64,000 bases of DNA from Cacajao melanocephalus (taxonomy: Eukaryota; Chordata; Mammalia; Primates; Pitheciidae), in assembly GCA_963573385.1 (NCBI GenBank), contig CAUYLG010070405.1:124001-188000 (forward strand), written 5' to 3'. Shown here piece after piece: positions 52,839-64,000 of this stretch. The position numbers and the translations under genes were made by a program. Numbering within the stretch: the stretch's first letter is position 1; the number at the start of each line of letters is the position of its first letter. The notes beneath the pieces are model-generated. The model was not told the origin of the DNA, did not search any database, and was given only the letters and a program-made list of their open reading frames with translations.

Positions 52839-53756
52839 ATATTGTTTACATAAAGCATAAGCGAAGAGACCGCTTATTATCAAATGATATTAATGGTTTT
52901 TTACTAATGTTAAAATAGAATTATCTTCTGTACAATATTTAGAAGTGTCTTCTATACAGTATTTAATATCTGACCTGATTTTCTTTACAGTTGAGGAGCA
53001 TTCCTGAAAGACTAGTTTTTAAGGGTTTTTATGTTTACTTTTCTTCTTTCTTATTTTTTTTGCCAATTCATTACACTGTATATATGTTTGAGGTATTTTA
53101 CCTTGATATTATCTTTGGAATTTTCTTCCTGCTGCTTACTGATTCTTTGTAGTACAGAATTACATGAGAATTGCGTACGATTTTCAACATGGGATAATGA
53201 GTTTGAATTTGGTATTATCCCATTATCTTCTTTCCTTTGGAAGTGTGGCATTTTCAGTTTAGTACCTCAAAGATGTTGAGTTTCTAGCTTACTGTGTGAG
53301 TATCAAGCAGTTACTTGATAAGCATTTGTCAAATGAGGAAGCTGTTAGAAGATCAATGTAAAATATATTTGCATATAGATTTAAGACAGTTTGATGTTAA
53401 TATTTCTGACTTAGGTCTAAGAAAATTCTTTTGTTTAATTGGGGAGACTAAAATAAAAATGCATGATTAAAATATGATGTGGAAGATTTTGTTTCTGAAA
53501 CAAGACACAGGGAAATAAGTTAAACCTAAGAATATGGTAATGAGGAAAGGAGGCTGACTTGAGGGAAAGTGGGCCTGTGTGCTTGCATCGTAATGAGCCA
53601 GAGGGAGAGAAACTTGGTGATATCTATTCATTTTGCTAAGTACTGTCCATCTGTCTATGGGTAGATTTATTACATTTGGGAGATTAGATTTTAAATAGGA
53701 GAAGTTAAAATATGAAACATGGCATTATTAAGTTGCTAATCTGTACTTATGCTACT

Positions 53757-53932
53757 TTTTTTTTTTTTAATATGGGGTCTTGCTATATTGTTGCCCAGAC
53801 TGGAGTCCAGTGACTATTCACAGATGTGGTCACAGTGTACTGCAGCCTCAGACCACTGGCTTCAAGCAATCCTCCTGCCTTAGCCTCTCAAGTAGCTAGA
53901 ACTACAAGTTGTGCCACCATGCCTGGCTACTT
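53757..53932 (-). mobile_element. Alu monomer (FLAM/AluJ type)
   Basis: A reverse monomer with a T run at the left: 'ggggtcttgctatattgttg', 'cttcaagcaatcctcctgcc', 'tgtgccaccatgcctggcta'. Confidence 0.85.
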
Positions 53933-54831
53933 TCCTAATTGAAAGAAGAATTTGTAAACATTTGTTAAAGCATTCATATTTTCTTGTAATGCTTGTTGTA
54001 ATTTTTTTCAAAGGCAGAAGGGACAATATCTGCTGATGAGAGTAGAAGGTTCTGGTTTTGGTTGAGGGGTTTTTGGTGGTTTCGGTCCTGACCTGACCTT
54101 TCTCAATCTTTAGCCCATGTTGTGCCTGGTAGGCAGTTTTCTGTCTGCATGGAAGATGCATATTCAGTTTTTCAGTCAACACATGCAGTACGTACCAAGT
54201 AGTTTCTCAAGACTGTTTGGGCTCTGAGACCATGAGAATGCGGCAGGGTGTGTGTGAATGGAAGATAGGAAGGAAGGGTGTGCTTAGAACTTCAGAGTCA
54301 GGAGAAATTTGTTCTGCATGAAGGGGCTACTTTAGTGTGACCTTGTAGAATCAGAGGTATTTGGGTAGGTGGAAATAAGCCATGAGGATAAAAGCATACC
54401 AGGGAGAGGCAAAGGCCAAAATCTAGCTTGTGGAAAGCAGGTAATAAGCAGATCAGTTTTGCTGGGATGCATGTTCTTCAGGGAGTGTTGTGGAGGATTC
54501 ACATTGGAAGAGTGGTTGTGCTGGATGATGAAACACCTTGTAACTGACTGGATTGAAGCCTATTCCAAAGCAAGTGAAATAAATAAGAAATTTGACCAAT
54601 ATAAGAATAGGATTTACGCTGAGGTATGACTTCATGGAACCCTTGACTTTCCTCGGTCCCCAAAGTCAAGCAGTGACTACGTCAGCACAGTGTCAAATTG
54701 TAGGACGTGACTTATAGAGGGTTTTAAAATTGATTCAGTGGGTTAAGCCCATTTCATTTTAAATGAAAAAGAAAATACTACAAAGTAAATAATATATACC
54801 ACACTAATAAGAATAGCTATTACTTGAAGAA

Positions 54832-55030
54832 ACTTTCATTTGCTATATATATACACATATGTGTATGTGCTAAGTTGTGTAGAGTCTTCCTACTGTAGTT
54901 TTTATGTAAAACAGTCTGTAGACTACTGCTTAAGGTGGCCTGAGGGAGCAGCTTTTACCTTAGAGCATTTGGGTCTCTGGTTCTTCTTCCAATGTCAGTG
55001 GCTGTAGCTTGTTTCAGCTCTGCCCACTTG
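54832..55030. repeat. Duplicated intronic segment, copy 2
   Basis: It is the same orientation as copy 1, 2.2 kb downstream. The last 100 bases are about 95% identical apart from an indel; the first half is much more diverged. It lacks the second palindrome arm of copy 1. Confidence 0.9.
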
Positions 55031-58000
55031 ACTGCTTTGTGCCTTATCTGGCCCCTTCTCTGTTACCCAACTCTTGTACCCCAGGGTGGTCTGCACTAGC
55101 AGCACATGTTTTCATTTTTCCAGCTTTCCTTTTGCTGTTTGTGGGCTTTTTCTTAACCCTGAACAATCTCTTCAGCTCTATTAAAAGGCATCCTAAAAGG
55201 TTCTTCCCACAGTTAATCTTGATGCATACTATTTTGAATAGTCTCTTATCACTTCTCTTCTATCAGTGTTTTTCATTGCATTTTTGTATGTTTTTTCACC
55301 TGAAGTACGTTTAGAGGTTTCAGATTGCTAGTTGGTTCTTACTGTTTTCTTCCTTGATGGTTAGTCACCCTTGTAATTTTATGAGAGGGACAACACTGCA
55401 GACTTCTTAAAATATGGGTTAAAAATAAAGAGCAAGATATCTAAAGTTGTTTTTAGGATTTTTACAAATATAAGTTGCATTACACACTAAGAAATGAAAG
55501 TTGAGATTAGTCTAGCAGGTTAGAAATTTGCAGGCAGATTGACTGACATTTTAAATTCAGAAGTATATTTGTTTTGAAATAATATACGTATAAGTTTTTA
55601 GAAGCCAGGTAAGCCAGTCCATTTCACCAGAAATGGAAGGGAAAATAGAAAACAGCCAAATGGTGAATGGAGCCAGGCTGCCAAGCTCTAACTTGAGGAG
55701 ATGAAGTGAGATCTATTTTGCAAACACAGCCTACTCATGGTATAATTCTTTTTCCAGAATTCTCAGTATTTTAGTATTTTTTTAAATACTCATTGTTAAT
55801 TATTTTTTGAAGCTGTATTGATTTATACTTATTTATTTCATGAGATACCCTGATATTTCTTAGCCACAGACTAACAGTTGCTAGAGGCCAGTTTCTTAAG
55901 ACCAGGTGTGTGGAAATCTCTTTTCTGCAAGGAAGAAGGAGCATTGGTTGTTGGGCAGTTAGGACCTTTCCCCATAGTTTCTTCTGGAAGAAATTCGTAT
56001 ATGCTTAAGGTTCTCCTGTTGATAAATATAAAAACTTTTGTTGTTGGACTCCAAGGCAGATATCAAGCAGGTGATACTAAAGCTTTTATACTTTGCCCGT
56101 TAGCGTGATTTTAGTATTATTTTGGAGTTTGGGTTCAGCTAGGTTATGGTGCATTGTTGAGGAAAAATAGATTGGATGGTATATTAAGCTGTTAATTATA
56201 TGTATATGTTTAACAGTTCTCTGGAAAAATACGTATGGATATAAAGTTTATTAAAAATTTTACTGCTATGTAAGAATGAGTGCAAATAACAACAGGGTTT
56301 CTAAACAGAAGTTTTTTTCTTTCTTTTTTGAAAAGTGTGCCAGAAATAATCTGACTAGATGAAATAAAAGTAGAAGTACAATACTGGGTTACAGAGGCCT
56401 GGTAGAATCAGGGAATTATTGAAAAAAGTGCTTTTGTTTGGGCTCATTCCTTTGTGGGTGTTAGATTTATCCCTACTTGCCGCCAGTTCTTTGCCTGTCG
56501 CTGTCCTTCAGGCTTGCTTTCTTCATTCCTTCCCATCCACCTTGGAATGTGTTCATCCCTTACCTTCTCTCTCACGTGAAAAAATTAAGACAATACTTTT
56601 TAATTGGACTTCCCTTGGGTCCCTTTGCTACCCTCATCTAATCTCCCACCCCTTCCTCCTCTCCCCAGCGGTGAGGCCCTGGTCACTTTTGCCTGTCCCA
56701 TACTCTGCTTACTTTGCAGCCCTGCCTTAGATTGCTTGGTTTGTTTTGAATCTTAGGATGGTGAAATGATACGTGAAACCGTCCAAGATTTTCACAGACC
56801 AGGACTGACCAGAGAGGACTCTGGTGCTATCTTTTTGAGCTTCATTTTCTCTGTGGTGGTCTCCCCTGTTTACTGCTGCCTCTGTCTTTGGAGTTCCTGC
56901 TACTATCCTTTAAACCAGAGCTGAAGGATAGACAAAAATTGCTTTGTCTAAGATAAGGGAAATATGGTCGAATTATAAAAGTACTTAAATTGAATTTTAG
57001 ATCTTACGTTAGAAGCTTTGAGTTTTTTCCCATTCAGTATCGTATCTGTGGTTTCAGCCTTTGATTTCATTCTAGATCAAGCACCGTCTAAGGAGATCTG
57101 GAGAATCCAGTGGGCAGTGGGTGGGGCTGATGATTCATCCTGGGGCAGACAGACAATGCCCCTGTGGAGTGTCTCCTTATTGACTGATAGCTGCCCAGTC
57201 ACTGCTGCCTACTTGGACTTTTGTTTATTGTACCCCATGCAATACTTCTACTGGAATTTTACTTTTAAATTACCCCTTCAGTTTATGTTGAGGATCTTAT
57301 AAGAAATAGCTGTATGAAATTACTTTGTTTTATGCATTGCTATCATATGAATGCATTATCTATGACCCAGTAAATAAATAACCAGTAAAAATATACTTTT
57401 TATATGTTAAAATATGTTATGACTGTGGAATTGTGTAAAATCTTTATATGTATTTTTAAAAGATTAGTAAAATGAATACTTGTGTACCCATGACACAGAT
57501 TAAAAAATAAATTAGCAGAAGCTTTCATACCCTTAAAATTCCTTCTTAATGCATTTGCTTTCCTTCCCCCAACCCTCAGAGGAGATGGTATCCTAACTTT
57601 TGGACCAATGTTCTCCTGGCTTTTCTTTATAATTGTACCACTCATGAATATATCCTTAAATATGGTGTGTTTAGTTTTGAAAAACTGAGTATCAGGCACA
57701 AACCTAGTTGCTTAAGGAAACGGCACTATTGCCATTGTTACATGAAAGTTTCCAGAAGAAGAGAGTTTCTCAGTCATGGTCTTTAGGTTCCTTGAGGGAA
57801 CTTTCTGAGGTTGTCAGGTGCTCAGCTGAGCTAGAGGAGGGAGCTGAGCTGCCAGGTGTTGAAGTGGCTGGTTAAAGCAACAAGCCAAAAGTGAGAGTTA
57901 AGCCTTTAATCATTTACTGTAATGGTATTAGTGAGATGTGAGTATCAGGATGTCTCACCCCCCAAAAAAGGGAACAAAAAGCTCCTGCAGTTGTATGGTT

Positions 58001-58890
58001 CTTGAGGTGGTGGGGCAAGGGAGAAGGGCTAGGAGCCGAAGAGTGCAGTCTGAGTCAGAGTGGGGAGCAGCCTCTTCAAGGGACCCTTCTCTGCTAGGCC
58101 TCAGCAGAGAACAGGACCAGGAAATAAAGGTGCCTGGGCTAGGGAGGCAAATATAAGAAGAGCTTCACCACTCAGAAGTGGCTGAGTCCTTGACTGCGAC
58201 TCCCCCGAGAGACTACAGTACGCTGGCTCTGTACCATGCTTTGTGTGTGAAGGGCTTCTTTTCCCTGTAAGGCCTACCATGCAAAGCCTTGCATATGGCC
58301 AGGCCTGAGAAATCCCATACAGGTTTTCAACCAGGATCCTGATTCCTCAGGACATCAGTAGGCAAGGTCATGAGCTAGTCCTGGGATAAATGTGGGACTC
58401 AGTCGTTAGAGACATCTGGCAAAAATGTAGTGTGGCCAGGACTGAATATCCAGCAGAAATATCAGGGGAAGAGCTGTTCCCTGTTTCTAAATTCACCACT
58501 GTTTACCCTGGCTCTCTGGAGCATATCAAAGCAGAACAACTTCTGTGAGTGACATAAGTGTCTTTAACTGATGCCAGCAAGATAAAATACAGTGGAGCCA
58601 AGATAAAATACAGACAAGAATCTGGTCCAGGCTTACTCAAATAAAATGTGGAGATTTTGGGCATGAGTCAGCACTTGGTTCTGGACTGGGCACCTTCCAT
58701 GGTTTGTGTACATCTGTCCTCTTGGCATTTTCCTTTGCCATCGCATTGGGATTTCCTTGACTGCTCTCTTCTGTTGGACCTCCTGTGCCCTTATCCTGTT
58801 TGTTCCTCTTTCTTGGTTTATTTTCTTACTTTGGTAGACTTCATCTTCTAGTAAGTAGGTCTTGAGAGTACGTAGCTGGGTGGTAAACAT
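55031..58890. other. Intron 6, no exon recognised
   Basis: No splice-flanked open frame resembling the next dpy-19-like exon is seen. Open frames of 60-103 codons occur by chance in T-rich sequence. Confidence 0.5.
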
Positions 58891-59480
58891 TTATGAAACT
58901 TTGCATATTTGAAAATGTCTTTATTTGCTTTTGTATTTGATTCACTGTTTGGCCAAGTGTTGAACTCTAGACTTGAAAACATTGTTGGTTGCTTCAGATG
59001 GTGCTATTCAGATGTTCCTAAGTTACTTGGATTTCTAAACTTTTGTATATGGCGTTTGTTTCTGCTTTCTCTCTCTGGAAGATTGTAGAATATCTTCTTT
59101 GTCTCTATGGTTTTGAAATTTCAGAGCAATATGTTTCAGTGTAGATGTGCTTTTATGTGTTCTCTTGGACACTTGATGGGTTGTGTCAGTCTTGTAACTC
59201 ATGACTTTGATTTCTGGGAATTTTCTTGAATTATTTCTTTCCTTATTTTATTCCCTTTGTTTTCTGATTCAGAACTTTTATTGTTTGAATGTTCATAGTT
59301 CCCAGTCCTCTAATTTTCATTATTTTTAATTTTTAAGCTATTTGGCTTAAATTGTTCTGCATTCTAAAACATTTTATCAGCTTATTTTTTCTAACCCTTC
59401 TACTGAGTTTTACTTTTTATTATCATGCTTTTAATTTCCAAGAAGTTTGTTTGTTCTATAAACATTCCTTTTTAAAAAAT
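58890..59480 (-). repeat. Possible old L1 fragment
   Basis: 'aaaatgtctttatttgcttt', 'gttgaactctagacttgaaa', 'gagcaatatgtttcagtgta' have the texture of a reverse ancient L1 ORF1 region. Divergence is high and the call is weak. Confidence 0.4.
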
Positions 59481-60244
59481 AGTATTTTATTTTTGTTTCA
59501 TGGATTCAATAACCTTTCTCTCTAAGGGTTTTAATTATGTTTTTACCCTCCCTAAATAATCTTGGCATCTTGTAGCTTGTTTTTCTAAAACATCTTTTGG
59601 TCCCCACGTTCCGTGTTAGGTGCTTTCCTTAGGTGTCTGGCAAACTTAGGCTGTCAAGATTAAGGATGGAAGACCAAAAAAAGTTCTATAGAAGCCTAAA
59701 TTGTGGGTGGAATCTGTTAAGGTTGAGTTTTTATATAGTTTGAATAAATGATGTGAGCATAACTTAGAGTGACTGCCAGTTCTTTGGTTTGCCTTTAGAT
59801 GTAAAAGAAAATATAAAGTAACAGATGTCTTTTAGGGTTGCGAAAGGGAGGGTGCAGTGTTTTGTTAGGTTAACTGAAGTGGAAGATTATAGAAGATTTT
59901 TAAAGAAGTGATTGAGTAGAAGGGAGACTACCCCTAATTGAATTTAAGAAATGCTGTTGTCTATGTGAAGATGGAATAAGGTAGTGTTTGCAAGGCACCC
60001 AGAAGAATCCTTGCCTTCAAAAATATTTTTTGATTGAATAAATGAGTGAAATAATAAAGTATTGATAGAAAAACTTAGCTTATGGTTGCCATATATGAAA
60101 GGCACAATAAAAATACATTATCTGTCATATAAGTTTTACTAGCATTTACCAATTTAGGAAGTATTTTTCCAGTGGACTCATTCTGAAGCCTTCCCTCTAC
60201 ATATTCCAATCTTCACTGAAGACTGTTTTTGATTGGGGAAATAC

Positions 60245-60470
60245 AGTACATGTATAAGGCTTATGTGTGAGGCTCTAATCTAAGCTCTTTACAATCACAA
60301 ACTCATTTAATCCATATGGCTACCCCATGAGATAGGTAAACCACTTTATAGATGCGGAAACTGAGACACGAGGATATTAAATAACTTTCCCAAGGTCACA
60401 GAGTTAGTTATTGGCAGAGTAGGGATTTGAATTCCAACAGGGGCTCCAGCATGTGTGCTCTACTGCCTTT
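60245..60470 (-). repeat. MIR SINE
   Basis: 'ctaatctaagctctttacaa', 'atggctaccccatgagatag', 'gcggaaactgagacacgagg', 'cccaaggtcacagagttagt' follow the reverse MIR order. Confidence 0.88.
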
Positions 60471-61247
60471 GAGAATACATTTTAAGGGTTCTTTCCACAG
60501 CAATTAAATTGTCTACGGCTTTAGTTAATTTTTGTTTAAAGATCTGCATAATGAAGAAAAAAAGTGTTTATTCCATTCCCAAAGTGAGCAGTATTTATAT
60601 TTCATAAAAGGTTTTATTTAAAATGTTTTAAAGATACATGGCACTAAGAAGGATCTAGACTTTCCATTCTCTTTTCTGTTCTCATGTTCCAGAATATTAC
60701 TGTTCTGTAGTAGTTCATTTCGTAAGGATTCTGAGGTCCCAAGATTTTACTGTTCTTTGGCTGATATTTCTGTATGCATTGTTTTGATTTGATATGTGTA
60801 AGTTTACTCTTCCTAATACTGTCATTTTTTTCAGGATCCCATTTTGCTCTATTTTTAGCTGTCATACATGTAATTTTATAATTGTTGTAATAGTTTCCTC
60901 AGTTAATTTTTCTTAGAATCATTTATTGGACTAACTACACATTGGAGGGATAGGTAACATACTGTGTGCTGGGGGGCGGATTCTTAAATGTCTGCTTTTG
61001 TGATTACAGATTTCCTCGACTACTCCTCCTCCAGATAAGATGACTGTAACTCCATACCTTTGCATGGTCTAGTAGTTTGTAGTTGGTGGTTTCAATATGG
61101 AATGTTTCTCTTTTCTTTGGAAGGTTTTTCTTTAATGGTTTTCAAGCCAAGGTTAAAATATACTATATTATTTCTTTTGGTCATGAATAAGAACATCTAT
61201 TTTAATGTTATCTGGAACATTTTTATGATTTGTTTCTTATAACTATT

Positions 61248-61504
61248 TTTTTAAACAGAGTTTTGCTCTTGTTGCTCACCACAATCTTCACCTCCCGAGT
61301 TCAAGCAATTCTTCTGCCTCAGCCTCCCGAGTAGCCGAGATTATAGGCATATGCCACCACGCCCGGCTAATTTTGTATTTTTAGTAGGGACAGGGTTTCT
61401 CCATGTTGGTCAGGCTGGTCTCAAACTCCCGACCTCAAGTGATCTGCACACCTCCGCCTCCCAAAGTGCTGGGATTACAGGCATAAGCCACCACTCCTGG
61501 CCCC
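61248..61504 (-). mobile_element. Alu SINE with internal deletion
   Basis: A reverse Alu whose right-arm start goes directly from gttttgctcttgttgc to tcaccacaatct, losing about 30 bases. A 12-bp duplication, cttataactatt, lies at 61236-61247 and 61505-61516 (one mismatch). Confidence 0.94.
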
Positions 61505-61560
61505 CTTATAACTGTTCTTTTTTTTTTTGATAAATATCAAGAGGTCTCTAAATAAGTTAA

Positions 61561-61956
<396 letters not shown>

Positions 61957-61969
61957 ATTAGTATGTTTT

Positions 61970-64000
61970 TAAACTGAATTTTCACTGCTTTGTGTATACA
62001 TGCATATCTTTTGGCATTATTCAACTTTTTATAATCAAGCACAGCAGTGGTTCCTTGCTCCATCTGCCTTCCATCTATTACTTTGTATAGGGAAAACCAC
62101 TTTCAGATCTTTGAAACCTCAGCAATTCCAATATGTAAAACAGTAGTCCACGGTTACATTATTGTAACTGTAAAAATATTGCTTACTGCTGAATTAAGTA
62201 GTATAAATAATTGTTTATTTGATAACTTAAAATATTTCCTGTGGTTAGTTATTGCTAATATTTTGCTTTCCTTCATGTCCTATATGCTGATTAATTCCTC
62301 TCCAGATCTACAGCTGAACTGTAAACACTTATTTTGTACTTTGTCAAATGTATAAAATCCATTATTTCAATTCTCCCACTCCTATCCCTGGGGCCTCCTT
62401 CCTGGAGCTGTTTCTGGATCCATCCTAGACCCGTCCTTTCCTGGGTTTCCGTATAGCGATTCCCTGGGAGTTTTGTTCATCACCATCCTGAGAATTCCCC
62501 TTTCCTCTCTTGCATTGGATTCATTGTTTTTTGGACCCCCAAGTTGGTCTCTTTCTGGTCTGTTTCGTCCTTTTGAGGATCATATCCTCAGGTAATTTCC
62601 AACAGAGTCACAAAGATAATTTTAAAATACATATGTCTGGCATGTTTGAACATTTCCTTTTTTATTTTTACACTTAATTACTGGTTTGCCTGGTTGCAAA
62701 TTTTATTTTTCCTCAGACTTTTAAAGGCTTTGTTCGACTGTCTTCTAGGATGCAGTGTAGCTTTTCAAAAGTCTGGCAGCATTCTACCATTAATTCCTTT
62801 TGTGTGTGGCTCGTTTTCTTTCTCTGTCTGCTTTTGGACTCATCTTTCTCTCTTTAGTTCGCTAAAAGGTTATGATGTGATAGATATTATTTCATCTTTT
62901 TCATCGCATACTTTGTGGGCTCTATCTGGGCACTTACTTTCTTCACGTTAGAGAACTTTTTTTATTATTTTCCCAATGACTTTTTTGTCTCAATTTTCCT
63001 CCCTGTTTTCTTGAAAGTTATTGATTGGATATTGGACTTTTTGAAGTCAGATTTCCTCAGGGTTTCTCTCTTATTTTATTTTTACATTTTATTGTCATTT
63101 CTGTTAGATTTCCAACTTTCCTAAAGAATTTCGAGTTTGAAAATTTGTGTGCGTGTTGCACTGTCTGTGTTACCTCTAAGTCCCCTTGAATTTGTATTGG
63201 TTTCTATTTTTCACATCGGAAGCTTCCATCCCCACAGCCTGGTGATTCCTAGCTTGACATTTGTGTCTAAGAATGAGGAGCTGGTTAGAAGGTTGCAAAG
63301 TGGGTGGGTCTTACTGACTAGTGGCTTTTATTACAGCATGATCAGAGTGTAACTGGTTTGTTTGGGGAGACTCGGGCTCCTTTCAATGTGTTGCTTTTTC
63401 GTTTAACAGCCTCAGCTGCCTCTGCCTGTGGTCAGCAGACAGGAGAGAGAGTCCGGGAGACGTATATGATTCTTCATCTCCGTGCAGAAGCGACACCCGG
63501 TGCCAGTGACTCCCCCTCCTCCTCACCCCCACTCATTTGCAGACACTTACGTGTGAGGGCTGATAGCACACTCACTGAGGCAGGGTCAGTGTTCCCTTTT
63601 CCTCATTTCCATCTCCTCTCTGGCAATGAGGTTGCTTTTTGAAGAGAACATTTAAATGATCTTTTTCATGAACTTCTCTACATTTAATGTGGGCTGCTCA
63701 GAGTCCTGTGGCCCCTCTGATCTGTTCCTGATCTCCTCCCCCTCTTTTGAATATTTACCCTTGTCTCTACTCAGTTCTCCATTGTTTCTGAGCTTTTGTG
63801 AGAAAAGCCTGGACCCCTTTTGTAGACATAAGTAGTCAGCAGAAAATGCCTTTTCTTCTACGTAAGGAGCCGGCTAGTCAGAGGACAATACCTTCATCTT
63901 CCAATTTTCTGTTCTCTATTATCTTCTTTGGTCATTGGAGGTTCAGAGTGGTTTCTTTGATGCCTGAGAGATTTTTTTTCAAAGCTGCTTTATTTCTAGA
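61970..64000. other. Intron 6 to window end, possible old L1 remnants
   Basis: 62560-63100 ('tttaaaggctttgttcgact', 'gtcttctaggatgcagtgta') again has the look of a reverse ancient L1. I see no exon. Confidence 0.4.

Overview
This is primate nuclear DNA holding the 5' third of one protein-coding gene on the plus strand, DPY19L1 (a dpy-19-like C-mannosyltransferase), plus about 24 kb of upstream intergenic sequence. Full-length Alu elements with target-site duplications, FLAM monomers, a primate LINE-1, MIR, MaLR and MER2-type repeats place it in a primate. Several codons differ from the human DPY19L1 protein as I remember it, so it may be a non-human primate, a divergent allele or a duplicated copy. 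I cannot settle that from the window.

Layout. 1-3757 is the 5' part of a minus-strand LINE-1 (ORF2 start, broken ORF1, long 5'UTR with a 19-bp minisatellite). 3758-23500 is intergenic: ancient LINE, MIR and hAT-type fragments, two Alus, a FLAM, a (TA)23 tract and an (AAAAC)11 tract, with no supportable gene. About 23690-24780 is a CpG island with GC boxes and an adjacent ETS/NRF1 pair. It contains exon 1 (ATG at 24376), preceded by an overlapping out-of-frame upstream ATG at 24368. Intron 1 spans 24674-44528. Exon 2 is a 25-nt microexon (44529-44553). Exons 3-6 lie at 45163-45250, 48825-48962, 51044-51164 and 51920-52013. From 52014 to 64000 I see only intron sequence.

The six exons join in frame into about 254 codons with no stop or frameshift. 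They cover a proline/arginine-rich cytosolic N-terminus, the first membrane segment, the first luminal loop and the next hydrophobic segment. Intron 1 carries a complete solo class-I LTR (34262-34871). A related, opposite-strand LTR lies in intron 3 (about 46660-47215). Intron 6 carries two diverged copies of a roughly 200-bp segment 2.2 kb apart, one of them with a 34-nt near-perfect palindrome.

I found no wholly new system. The most unusual points are the overlapping upstream ORF, the microexon followed by an exon with a weak donor, a consensus-like cryptic donor inside exon 5, and the duplicated palindromic segment in intron 6.
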